A stretch of 64,000 nucleotides of DNA. Source: Bacteroides sp. CAG:927. Its GTDB lineage: Bacteria; Bacteroidota; Bacteroidia; Bacteroidales; Muribaculaceae. Below are positions 25,129 through 33,924 of this stretch, piece after piece (position 1 is the first letter of the stretch; each line of letters opens with the position of its first letter). The notes under the pieces were generated by a model. That model was not told the DNA's origin and searched no databases. It saw only the letters and a program-made list of their open reading frames with translations. The stretch covers positions 13,047 to 77,046 of the forward strand of contig HF985624.1 in assembly GCA_000431155.1 (NCBI GenBank), read 5' to 3'. Both the position numbers and the translations under genes were made by a program.

Positions 25129-26391
25129 ATGCTGTACTTTTTGTTTGAATTACTTCAGGAAATAGATGTGCCGGGGGCGAGACTGATGAGCTACATCACC
25201 TTTCGCTCCGGAGCGGCTTTTGTTCTCGCGCTGCTGATAGCGATGATATTCGGCCGTAAGATTATATCGCGGCTGCAGCTCATGCAAGTGGGCGAAATAA
25301 TACGAGACCTCGGCCTTGAGGGTCAGATGGCAAAACAGGGGACACCCACGATGGGCGGCGTAATAATACTGCTTGCCATTCTTGTGCCCTGCCTGCTGCT
25401 TGGCGATTTGTGCAATGTGTATATGCTTCTGATGGTGGTCAGCACAATGTGGCTCGGCTCTCTGGGATTTATGGACGATTATCTGAAGATGAAGCGTCAC
25501 AACAAAGAGGGAATGAAAGGCAAATTCAAGATTGTGGGCCAAGTGGGTCTTGGACTTATGGTGGGCCTTACGATGGTGCTGAGTCCGCAGGTGGTGATGC
25601 GCGAAAATGTGGAAGTACCCGCAACAGACCCTACGGAAACGGTTGTGACCTACAAGTCAGAAGATGTGAAAACCCCTCAAACCACATTGCCATTTATTAA
25701 GAACCATAATTTCAACTATCAGAGCCTTACCCAGTGGATGGGAAAATATTCAGAGACCGGCGGCTGGATAGTGTTTGTACTGATTGTGATATTTGTGGTG
25801 ACCGCTACCTCCAACGGAGCCAATCTTACCGACGGCCTTGACGGACTGTGTACGGGAACATCGGCCATAATAGGGGTGGCACTTGCCATCATGGCATATC
25901 TCGGTGGCAACATCATATACTCGTCATACCTTAATATAATGTATATACCGGGAAGTGCGGAACTGGTGGTGTATATGTCGGCATTCATAGGTGCCCTGAT
26001 AGGATTTTTGTGGTACAATACCTATCCGGCACAGGTGTTTATGGGTGACACCGGCAGCCTTACAATAGGAGGCGTGGTGGCCGTGTTTGCCATTCTCATA
26101 CGCAAGGAGCTGCTGATACCGATATTGTGTGCCATATATTTTGCCGAGGATTTGTCGGTGCTCATCCAAGTGGGGTATTACAAATTATCGCGCCGCCTTA
26201 CCGGTACCTCCAAGAGGATATTCAAGATGACACCGTTGCACCATCATTTCCAGAAGGCCGGTAATTCTGGAATAGATGCCATAATTCAGTCTCCGATTAC
26301 ACCTGTACCCGAATCGCGTATAGTGACCCGCTTCTGGATAGTTGGGATATTGCTGGCAGTAATTACATTTGTAACTTTGAAAATACGATAA
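25129..26391 (+). CDS. mraY: Phospho-N-acetylmuramoyl-pentapeptide-transferase
   Basis: 420 residues with about ten membrane spans. It transfers phospho-MurNAc-pentapeptide to undecaprenyl phosphate, giving lipid I. Signature segments are KQGTPTMGGVIILLAI, FMDDYLKMK (the D-D pair), ATSNGANLTDGLDGLCTG, and MTPLHHHFQKAG with the triple His. Between the spans at about 140-200 there is a longer polar insert (VPATDPTETVVTYKSEDVK) than in E. coli; longer loops here are common in Bacteroidota. Tight spacing in the dcw cluster. Confidence 0.97.
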   Translation: MLYFLFELLQEIDVPGARLMSYITFRSGAAFVLALLIAMIFGRKIISRLQLMQVGEIIRDLGLEGQMAKQGTPTMGGVIILLAILVPCLLLGDLCNVYMLLMVVSTMWLGSLGFMDDYLKMKRHNKEGMKGKFKIVGQVGLGLMVGLTMVLSPQVVMRENVEVPATDPTETVVTYKSEDVKTPQTTLPFIKNHNFNYQSLTQWMGKYSETGGWIVFVLIVIFVVTATSNGANLTDGLDGLCTGTSAIIGVALAIMAYLGGNIIYSSYLNIMYIPGSAELVVYMSAFIGALIGFLWYNTYPAQVFMGDTGSLTIGGVVAVFAILIRKELLIPILCAIYFAEDLSVLIQVGYYKLSRRLTGTSKRIFKMTPLHHHFQKAGNSGIDAIIQSPITPVPESRIVTRFWIVGILLAVITFVTLKIR

Positions 26392-26406
26392 ACTAACATA
26401 AAAGCT

Positions 26407-27768
26407 ATGAGCGAAAGTAAAAAAACACTTGTTGTGCTTGGCGGCGGAGAGAGCGGCGTGGGAGCCGCCATACTTGCCAAGGCCAAAGGAATGGATGTGT
26501 TTGTGTCGGATTATGGCACGATTGCACCCCATTATCGCCAAATGCTTGACGAGGAAAATATAGAATGGGAGGACGGGAAGCACAGTATGGACAGGATACT
26601 TGCTGCCGATGAAATAGTGAAAAGTCCCGGAATAGCTCCCACCACTCCCGTAATGAAGGCTGTGGCAGAAAAAGGGATACCGGTGATTTCGGAGATTGAA
26701 TTTGCCGGACGCTACACTAATGCCAAAATGGTTTGTATCACAGGCTCCAACGGTAAAACCACCACCACGCTGCTCACATATCATATTTTAAAGAATGCGG
26801 GCATCAATGTGGGACTCGCAGGGAATGTGGGTAAGAGTCTTGCCCTGCAGGTGCTCCGTGAAAACCATGATGTGTATGTGATAGAGCTGTCAAGTTTTCA
26901 GTTAGAGAACATGTATCATTTCAAGGCAAATATTGCAGTGATACTGAACATAACACCTGATCATCTTGACCGCTACGACTATAAAATGCAGAATTATGTC
27001 AATGCAAAATTCCGCATAATCCAAAACCTCACTGCCCGTGATGCTATAATATACTGGCAGGACGACCCTGTGATACAGGCGCAACTCAAGCACGTGACAA
27101 CGGAGGCACAGCTTATGCCGTTTGCCGAACATGAGGAGGGGGGACAGACCAAAGCGTTTGTAAACGATCAGAATGATATTGTGTTTTCTCCGCTGCGGGA
27201 TGGATTTACAGTGCCCCGCGAATCATTGTCGCTCAAAGGGCTGCATAATCTGTACAACAGTATGGCTGCCGGACTGTCGGCATGCCTGCTTGACATAAAA
27301 AAGGAGGATATACGCCGTGCGCTTGCCGATTTTGAAGGTGTGGAGCACAGACTGGAATATGTGGCAGATGTGGATGGCGTGCGCTATATCAATGACTCCA
27401 AGGCAACCAATGTAAACTCCTGCTGGTATGCGCTTGAGAGTATGCCGCGCAACACAGTGCTGATACTCGGTGGCAAAGATAAAGGCAATGACTACACCGA
27501 AATAGAACCGCTCGTGAAAGAGAAAGTAAAGGCGATAGTGTGCATGGGCAAAGACAATGACAAACTGATGAAGTTTTTCAGCGACAAAGTGCCTTATATA
27601 CGTTCGACACATTCGCTTGAGGATGCCCTTAAGGCATGTCGCGAGCTGTCAAAAGCCGGCGATACAGTGCTGCTTTCGCCCTGTTGCGCAAGTTTTGACC
27701 TTTTTCACAGCTATGAAGAAAGAGGCACAATGTTCAAGGATGCGGTAAAAGCAATGAACAACAAATAA
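26407..27768 (+). CDS. murD: UDP-MurNAc-L-alanine:D-glutamate ligase
   Basis: 453 residues, Mur-ligase fold. An N-terminal Rossmann-like domain (LVVLGGGESGVGAAIL) is followed by the ATP loop CITGSNGKTTTTLLTY, the conserved VIELSSFQLENM, and NITPDHLDRYDY. The C-terminal domain contains INDSKATNVNSCWYALE and ILGGKDKGNDYTEIEPLV, both diagnostic of MurD. It adds D-Glu to UDP-MurNAc-L-Ala. It lies 15 bases after mraY and 20 before ftsW. Confidence 0.97.
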   Translation: MSESKKTLVVLGGGESGVGAAILAKAKGMDVFVSDYGTIAPHYRQMLDEENIEWEDGKHSMDRILAADEIVKSPGIAPTTPVMKAVAEKGIPVISEIEFAGRYTNAKMVCITGSNGKTTTTLLTYHILKNAGINVGLAGNVGKSLALQVLRENHDVYVIELSSFQLENMYHFKANIAVILNITPDHLDRYDYKMQNYVNAKFRIIQNLTARDAIIYWQDDPVIQAQLKHVTTEAQLMPFAEHEEGGQTKAFVNDQNDIVFSPLRDGFTVPRESLSLKGLHNLYNSMAAGLSACLLDIKKEDIRRALADFEGVEHRLEYVADVDGVRYINDSKATNVNSCWYALESMPRNTVLILGGKDKGNDYTEIEPLVKEKVKAIVCMGKDNDKLMKFFSDKVPYIRSTHSLEDALKACRELSKAGDTVLLSPCCASFDLFHSYEERGTMFKDAVKAMNNK

Positions 27769-27788
27769 TACTTTAGATATAAACAACT

Positions 27789-29069
27789 ATGAATACGCAG
27801 ACTATTGATTCCTATCAGCCCGAGACGATGGCGGCTCCTTCTGAGGCTGCCGTTTCGGAAAAGCCGGAAACCCATGCCGACAAACATATATGGGGGATAT
27901 TTCTGTTTCTCTGTCTGATTTCAATAGTGGAACTGTACAGCGCATCGTCGCGAGAAGTGTCGTTGGGATCGTTCGGGGTGTATGGCCCTGTGGTGCGTCA
28001 CGGCGGCATGCTCCTTGCGGGAGTGTGCATAGTATATCTGCTCCAAACAGTGCATTACCGCAACTTCTTGCTCTGGGTGCCGGTTTTCGCCCTTGTGTCA
28101 GTAATCATGATGGGGTATGTAATGGTTAACGGCGAGATAGTGAACGGTGCGCGCCGCAGCATAACATTGCTCGGAGTGACATTGCAACCAAGTGAATTTC
28201 TGAAGTTCAGTGCAGCCGGAGTGATAGCGCTGATAATGAGCCGAACCCAAACCAAGGGTGGAGTGAAAAACAGCGGTGTGATATGGGCTGCGGCAATAGT
28301 GGCATTGTTTGGCGGAATGCTTATACGCCAGGGATTGACCAACACCCTTCTTCTGATGGTTATCTCAATGAGCATGATGCTGATAGGCGGTGTGCCGTTA
28401 AAGAAGTTTGCAATAGTACTGCTGTTTTATGCGGCACTACTCGGTATATTCAAGGCAGTAGGCTCGGGGAATGATGATAGTGATGTTGACCGTTCCGGTA
28501 CATGGCAACAGCGCATAGAGCGATACCTCGGCGACGGTAAACCCAAGTACGAGCAGACAATCAATGCCGAGAACCGTCAGGAGATGTATGCGTTCATGGC
28601 ACAGGCCAATGGTGGCGTGACAGGTGTGTTCCCGGGAAATTCGCGTGAGGCATCGCGTTTGCCGCTCGCATTTTCTGATTATATATATTCTATAATTGTG
28701 GAGGATACCGGTTTGCTGGGCGGTTTGCTGGTGCTGGTGCTGTATCTTTGGCTGTTGGCGCGAGCGAGTGCCATAGCATCGCGATGCACAAGAGCGTTTC
28801 CCGCGCTGCTGGTAATAGGTATGGCCGTGATGATAGTGATGCAGGCTTTGTTTCATATAGCCATTGTCACGGGTGTGTTCCCTGTGTCGGGGCAGCCGTT
28901 GCCGTTGATTTCCAAAGGAGGCACATCCATACTTGTGACATCGCTGGCGTTCGGAGTCATGCTGTCGGTGAGCAGATTTGCCGTGCAGTCAAGCAAAAAA
29001 GCTCTGGCGGCTGAACTTGCCGAAGCTCCTGAAGGTGACAGGGCCGCTAACCCCACCCAACTTTTGTAA
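27789..29069 (+). CDS. ftsW: SEDS peptidoglycan glycosyltransferase FtsW
   Basis: 426 residues with about ten membrane spans. A 40-residue polar N-terminus (rich in Glu and Ala) precedes the first span. SEDS hallmarks are GARRSITLLGVTLQPSEFLKF and, near the end, PVSGQPLPLISKGGTSIL, the conserved region around the last spans. FtsW polymerises glycan strands at the septum with FtsI, flipping lipid II in older models. A hydrophilic loop of about 70 residues between spans 7 and 8 (NDDSDVDRSGTWQQRIERYL) is the periplasmic loop. Confidence 0.95.
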   Translation: MNTQTIDSYQPETMAAPSEAAVSEKPETHADKHIWGIFLFLCLISIVELYSASSREVSLGSFGVYGPVVRHGGMLLAGVCIVYLLQTVHYRNFLLWVPVFALVSVIMMGYVMVNGEIVNGARRSITLLGVTLQPSEFLKFSAAGVIALIMSRTQTKGGVKNSGVIWAAAIVALFGGMLIRQGLTNTLLLMVISMSMMLIGGVPLKKFAIVLLFYAALLGIFKAVGSGNDDSDVDRSGTWQQRIERYLGDGKPKYEQTINAENRQEMYAFMAQANGGVTGVFPGNSREASRLPLAFSDYIYSIIVEDTGLLGGLLVLVLYLWLLARASAIASRCTRAFPALLVIGMAVMIVMQALFHIAIVTGVFPVSGQPLPLISKGGTSILVTSLAFGVMLSVSRFAVQSSKKALAAELAEAPEGDRAANPTQLL

Positions 29070-29079
29070 CACGAAGATA

Positions 29080-30207
29080 ATGAACAAACAAGCAAAAAAT
29101 ATAAAAACCAATACTCATCATCGTTTTCTGATAAGCGGTGGCGGTACGGGAGGTCATATATTTCCTGCCGTGGCTATTGCCAAGGCCATATTGCGGCGTG
29201 AGCCGGACGCAGAGATTCTGTTTGTAGGTGCCGAAGGCCGTATGGAGATGGAGAAAGTACCTGCGGAGGGGTTCAAGATAGTAGGACTGCCGGTGGCAGG
29301 GTTTGACCGCAAGCGCATATGGCGCAATTTCAAAGTGCTGGCAAAGCTTTGGCGCAGTATGCGCAAAGCCCGGAAAGTGCTCGCGGATTTTAGTCCTGAT
29401 ATGGCTATAGGTGTTGGCGGATATGCCTCCGGGCCTATGCTTAAAGCCGCGCAGAAGGCCGGCATACCTACCGTGCTGCAGGAGCAGAACTCTTATGCCG
29501 GCGTGACCAACAAGTTGCTCGCCGCCAAAGCCAAGGCCATATGTGTGGCATATGAGGGAATGAACAGATTTTTCCCTGCCGAGACGATAACGCTCACCGG
29601 AAACCCTGTGCGTCCTGCATTGCTGGAGCACCGTACCGATGCAGCTTTCGCCCGCAAGAAACTGGGGCTTGATCCGGAGCGCGATGTAGTGTTTGTGACC
29701 GGAGGCAGTCTCGGGGCACGGACAATTAACCGGAGTGTGGCTGCGGCTCTTGATGCCATTACTGCTACAGGAGCACAGGTTTTGTGGCAAACAGGCAAAC
29801 TGTATGCCGATGAGTGCTCATCAATAGCCCGTGGCCGCGATGATGTGCATGCCATGCCGTTTGTGGCCGATATGGGGCTGGCGTACAGCGCGGCAACCCT
29901 TGTTGTGGCACGTGCAGGCGCAGGAACCATAAGTGAGCTGCAGCTGCTCGGAGTACCGGCAGTGCTTGTGCCGAGTCCAAATGTGGCTGAAGACCATCAG
30001 CGCAAAAATGCAGAGGCTCTGGTAAATCGCGAGGCGGCAGTAATGATACTTGATGCAGATGCAGAAAATCAGCTCGGCGATACAGTAGTGAAGCTTCTTA
30101 AAGACAAAGAGCGCCGCGAAACATTGAAAAAGAATGTGCGCGGCATGGCCATTGAAGGCAGTGACGATAAAATAGCAGATATAATATTCAATATTCTGGA
30201 AAAGTGA
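29080..30207 (+). CDS. murG: UDP-GlcNAc:lipid I N-acetylglucosaminyltransferase
   Basis: 375 residues from the ATG at 29080; an in-frame ATG at 28978 lies inside ftsW and would add 34 unlikely residues. The N-terminal domain has FLISGGGTGGHIFPAVAIA and GVGGYASGPMLKAAQ, the C-terminal one FVTGGSLGARTINR, VVARAGAGTISELQLLGVPAVLVPSP-type donor-binding segments (seen as ARAGAGTISELQLLG). It makes lipid II at the inner face of the membrane. The stop overlaps murC's start (TGATG at 30205-30209). Confidence 0.97.
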   Translation: MNKQAKNIKTNTHHRFLISGGGTGGHIFPAVAIAKAILRREPDAEILFVGAEGRMEMEKVPAEGFKIVGLPVAGFDRKRIWRNFKVLAKLWRSMRKARKVLADFSPDMAIGVGGYASGPMLKAAQKAGIPTVLQEQNSYAGVTNKLLAAKAKAICVAYEGMNRFFPAETITLTGNPVRPALLEHRTDAAFARKKLGLDPERDVVFVTGGSLGARTINRSVAAALDAITATGAQVLWQTGKLYADECSSIARGRDDVHAMPFVADMGLAYSAATLVVARAGAGTISELQLLGVPAVLVPSPNVAEDHQRKNAEALVNREAAVMILDADAENQLGDTVVKLLKDKERRETLKKNVRGMAIEGSDDKIADIIFNILEK

Positions 30208-31595
30208 TGGATTTGAAGCGTAATATATATTTTCTTGGTGCGGGCGGCATAGGGATGGCTGCCCTTGAGCGTTATTTCCTGAACGCGGGATGCCGTGTGG
30301 GTGGTTATGACCGCACACCATCAGCACTTACGGAAGCACTTGAGAAGGAAGGTGTGACCATAAACTTCACGCCCGAGGCTGAAGCCATACCTGAGGAGTT
30401 TCGCAATCCGGAAACAACACTTGTGGTATATACGCCGGCGGTGCCGGAGAGCAACGGGCAGATGCAATGGTTTCGTGCCAACGGTTTTGAACCTGTGAAA
30501 CGTGCCAAGGTGCTCGGGCTTATCACCGGGCAACTGAAAGGATTGTGTTTCGCAGGCACACATGGCAAAACCACCACATCATCAATGGCGGCGCATATTC
30601 TTCATGAGTCAAGTGTGGGGTGCAACGCATTCCTCGGCGGGGTGTTGCGCAACTATAATACAAATTGCCTTCTCAATGCAGCTTCACCTTATGCGGTGAT
30701 AGAGGCTGATGAGTATGACCGTTCGTTTCATCATCTGCACCCTTATGTGGCGGTGATAACGGCAATGGATCCGGACCATCTTGACATATACGGCACTCCC
30801 GAAGCTTACCGTGAGAGTTTTGCGGTGTTTACCGAAAAAATATTGTCGGATGGGAAATTGTTGATGCATACCGGTTTAGACCTTGTTCCCCGGTGCCCTG
30901 ACAGTGTAGGCGTATTTACATATTCAAGAGACAAGGGTGATTTTCATGCCGAGAACATACGCCGGGCTCAAGGCACAATCATATTTGATTTCGTTAACCC
31001 CGAAGGTATTGTGACCGATATAGAACTTGGGGTGCCTGTAGAGGTCAATATTGAAAATGCCATAGCCGCTATGGGTGCCGTATGGCTCACCGGAGAATTC
31101 GATGCCGAGTGCGTGCGCAGGGCCATGAAGAGTTTCAGAGGTCCCAAACGCAGGTTTGAGTTCTGGATGAAAGAGGAGGGAGCAGACGGTCAAGTGGTGA
31201 TAGACGATTATGCCCATCACCCCATGGAGTTGAAACGAAGCATTGAGTCGGTAAAGGCCCTGTATCCGGGCAGGGAACTTACAGTGGCGTTTCAACCGCA
31301 TCTTTACAGCCGCACACGTGATTTCGCCCCCGAATTTGCAGAGGCATTGTCACTGGCTGATAATGTGGTGCTTCTTGACATATATCCGGCCCGTGAGGAA
31401 CCTATTCCCGGTGTGACTTCGGAGATAATATTCAAAGATATAACCTCGCCCCGCAAACAGCTGATTTCAAAATCGCAGCTTGTGAGCGTTATATGTGAGC
31501 AACACCCGTCGTTGCTTCTGACCGCAGGCGCAGGAGATATATGCAATTATTTGCCTGAAATAGTGGAAACTTTGGCTTCTAAAACTCAATGCTGA
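30207..31595 (+). CDS. murC: UDP-N-acetylmuramate:L-alanine ligase
   Basis: 462 residues from the ATG at 30207, which overlaps murG's stop by one base; a GTG at 30204 is an alternative. The first segment IYFLGAGGIGMAALERYF binds UDP-MurNAc, the ATP loop is FAGTHGKTTTSSMAAH, and EADEYDRSFHHLHP plus TAMDPDHLDIYG follow. The C-terminal domain has IDDYAHHPMELKRSIE and FQPHLYSRTRDF. It starts the stem peptide by adding L-Ala. It overlaps ftsQ at its end. Confidence 0.97.
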   Translation: MDLKRNIYFLGAGGIGMAALERYFLNAGCRVGGYDRTPSALTEALEKEGVTINFTPEAEAIPEEFRNPETTLVVYTPAVPESNGQMQWFRANGFEPVKRAKVLGLITGQLKGLCFAGTHGKTTTSSMAAHILHESSVGCNAFLGGVLRNYNTNCLLNAASPYAVIEADEYDRSFHHLHPYVAVITAMDPDHLDIYGTPEAYRESFAVFTEKILSDGKLLMHTGLDLVPRCPDSVGVFTYSRDKGDFHAENIRRAQGTIIFDFVNPEGIVTDIELGVPVEVNIENAIAAMGAVWLTGEFDAECVRRAMKSFRGPKRRFEFWMKEEGADGQVVIDDYAHHPMELKRSIESVKALYPGRELTVAFQPHLYSRTRDFAPEFAEALSLADNVVLLDIYPAREEPIPGVTSEIIFKDITSPRKQLISKSQLVSVICEQHPSLLLTAGAGDICNYLPEIVETLASKTQC

Positions 31596-32539
31596 TGAAA
31601 CGTCACACGCTTTACTCCTTGTTGTTTGTCGTCGGGACACTGATTATGGTGGCCTATGTTGTGACGATACTGTGCTTTACATCCAAGGCCGGCAGCGAAC
31701 GCAAATGCGAAGGAGTGGAGATTACGGTGAACGATACATCAAGGCTGAGGTTTGTTACTCCCCGCGAAATAGCCCGCGACATATTTCCGCTTATCAAAGG
31801 TGCAAAAGGCAAGTTCCTTGCCGATATAGACATAGACAAGATAGAGCGCACGCTATGCGGAATTGACAAAATAGAACGCGCGGTGGTGACTGTTGGCACA
31901 GACAATGTGGTGCATATAGCAGTTGATCCTATGGAGCCGCTCGCAAGAGTGTTTGACTCGCACGGGTCGTCATATTATATCAATAAGGACGGCAAACGAA
32001 TATCGGCCAACGCACGTTATTTCGTGGATGTGCCGGTGGTGCAGGGCGATTTTGTAGATTCGGTGTTCGGTGCCCGCGAGCTGTTGCCGCTTTTGGACTA
32101 TATACAGAATGATTCGCTCTGGAACCGAATGATAACGATGGTTAAGGTGGATTCGCCTAAAGATGTTATACTTGTGCCCAATATCAGAGGGCAGGTGATA
32201 AATTTCGGAGAGCCGGATAATTTTGAAAGCAAGTTTGCACGTCTGAAAGTGATGTACACTGAGGTGCTACCGGAGCGCGGCTGGAATTTCTATGACACAT
32301 TGTCGGTAAAATGGCGCGGTCAGGTAGTGGGCACACGCCGTCACAAGGAGTTGCCGCAACAGGTGGTAAGTGACAATATCGATGAGGAAGAAGTGGATGT
32401 AGGCACGATGCTTGCAGCCGAAGGGGTGGCCCCCGGCAGAGTGGCACTCGGAGAAAAGGCAAATAATGAGAAACTGATTCCTGCAGCCTACAAGGAAAAG
32501 GCAGATACAACAAAACAGAAAAATCAAAAACAAAATTAG
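31595..32539 (+). CDS. ftsQ: Cell division protein FtsQ
   Basis: 314 residues from the ATG at 31595, which overlaps the murC stop (TGATG); an ATG two codons upstream at 31589 is equally in frame. A short cytoplasmic tail and one span (LYSLLFVVGTLIMVAYVVTIL) lead to a periplasmic POTRA/FtsQ region (RFVTPREIARDIFPLIKG, DIDKIERTLCGIDKIERAVVTVG) and the beta domain. The C-terminus is a Lys/Gln-rich tail. Identification rests on topology, the POTRA-like pattern and position between murC and ftsA. FtsQ bridges FtsBL to the divisome. Confidence 0.9.
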   Translation: MKRHTLYSLLFVVGTLIMVAYVVTILCFTSKAGSERKCEGVEITVNDTSRLRFVTPREIARDIFPLIKGAKGKFLADIDIDKIERTLCGIDKIERAVVTVGTDNVVHIAVDPMEPLARVFDSHGSSYYINKDGKRISANARYFVDVPVVQGDFVDSVFGARELLPLLDYIQNDSLWNRMITMVKVDSPKDVILVPNIRGQVINFGEPDNFESKFARLKVMYTEVLPERGWNFYDTLSVKWRGQVVGTRRHKELPQQVVSDNIDEEEVDVGTMLAAEGVAPGRVALGEKANNEKLIPAAYKEKADTTKQKNQKQN

Positions 32540-32541
32540 AT

Positions 32542-33891
32542 ATGGAAGAAAAAAATATTGTGGCCCTTGAAATAGGCAGCTCCAAGATAAAAGGAGCTGT
32601 GGGGCGTATAGACGATCTGGGCGTGCTGAATGTGCATGCTGTGGAGGAAGAGCCGATATACGACCTTGTGCGCAACGGGGTGGTCAGCAATGTGGAAGAG
32701 GTGGCCAATGTGGCCGCACGGATACTCGGCAGACTTGAGGCCCGAATGGCTCCCCGCAAAATTGTGTCGGTGTATCTGTCAATCGGAGGCCGCTCGCTTG
32801 GCTCGGTGCGCTGTGATGTAGAGCGGCAGTTGCCGGATGAGATGGAAGTGACGGAGCTGCTGCTTCGTCAGCTTAAAAATGAGGCTGCCCAGACTGATAT
32901 AGCTGACCGTGAACTGCTGGAGGTGTTGCCCCGCGAATATCTCGTGGACAAGGTGGTGGCTCCGCGTCCACGAGGCACATGGGGTAGAAATGTGCGCATG
33001 AATGCCAATCTGCTCACTTGCCGTCCGCAACTCAAGCGCAATCTTGACCGAATAGTGACCGAAAAGCTCCAGCTTAAGGTCAACGGATATATAGTGCGTC
33101 AGCGTGCCGAAGGTGATCTGGTGCTTACCGATGAGGAGAAGCGTCTGGGGTGCATGCTGGTGGATTGCGGTGCGGAAACAACCACCGTGAGCATTTATAA
33201 GAACGGCCGCATGCAATATCTGGCAACCCTGCCGTTGGGTTCACGCAATATAACCCGAGATATAACAAAGCTCAATTACCTTGAAGAGCAGGCAGAAGAA
33301 CTGAAGCGTGAGGTAGGTAACGCGCAAGGTGGCGCAGGAATGCCTTCATCCATGAACTCCGGTGTGGATGTTACGGCAGTGAATAATTACGTGAGCCATC
33401 GCGTCGGCGAAATCATAGCCAATATCAATGCTCAGATAGGTTATGCCGGACTTAAGAGTGCAGATCTTCCTGCCGGTATAATTCTTGTTGGCCGAGGTGC
33501 CCGTCTGCGCGGCTTCAGTGAAAGGCTGGCCTCGGTGACAGGGCTTAAGGTGCATGGTGGCAACATTGTTGTGCCCCAGTTTGTGATTGCCGACACCAGA
33601 ATTTCACCCAGCGACAGCGTTGATGTGCTGTCGGTGCTTTATGCTGTGGCACTGGCTGACGGAGCGGAATGTACCGTTGTGCCGGAACCTGAGTATAAAC
33701 CGGAAGAAGTGCTGGAATATCAGCCTGAACCCGAACCGGAGCCTGAGCCTGAACCTGTTTCCGAACCGGAGCCGAAAAAGAAGGGCGGCTCTAAAAAGCC
33801 GAGCTTTTTTGGCGGCCTTGGTGAAAGAATCGTGAAGCTTCTCGGCGAAAATGACGAGGACGATGATGTGCTCATAGAAGATAAAGACTAA
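32542..33891 (+). CDS. ftsA: Cell division protein FtsA
   Basis: 449 residues, actin fold. IVALEIGSSKIKGAVGRID is the phosphate-1 loop, followed by the SHS2 domain 1C (VYLSIGGRSLGSVRC), phosphate-2 LGCMLVDCGAETTTVSIYKNG and the adenosine motif AGIILVGRGARLRGF. It links FtsZ filaments to the membrane. The C-terminal 70 residues hold an acidic P-E repeat linker (EPEPEPEPEPVSEPEP), a basic KKKGGSKK patch, an amphipathic helix FFGGLGERIVKLLGE (the membrane anchor) and an acidic tail. It begins 2 bases after ftsQ. Confidence 0.96.
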   Translation: MEEKNIVALEIGSSKIKGAVGRIDDLGVLNVHAVEEEPIYDLVRNGVVSNVEEVANVAARILGRLEARMAPRKIVSVYLSIGGRSLGSVRCDVERQLPDEMEVTELLLRQLKNEAAQTDIADRELLEVLPREYLVDKVVAPRPRGTWGRNVRMNANLLTCRPQLKRNLDRIVTEKLQLKVNGYIVRQRAEGDLVLTDEEKRLGCMLVDCGAETTTVSIYKNGRMQYLATLPLGSRNITRDITKLNYLEEQAEELKREVGNAQGGAGMPSSMNSGVDVTAVNNYVSHRVGEIIANINAQIGYAGLKSADLPAGIILVGRGARLRGFSERLASVTGLKVHGGNIVVPQFVIADTRISPSDSVDVLSVLYAVALADGAECTVVPEPEYKPEEVLEYQPEPEPEPEPEPVSEPEPKKKGGSKKPSFFGGLGERIVKLLGENDEDDDVLIEDKD

Positions 33892-33924
33892 ATTCCCCAC
33901 ATCTTACATTAAAAACAAAAAGAT

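Noticed and set aside
28978..29079. Longer murG starting inside ftsW
   Set aside because: The extra 34 residues have no resemblance to MurG and would overlap ftsW; the ATG at 29080 fits the family.
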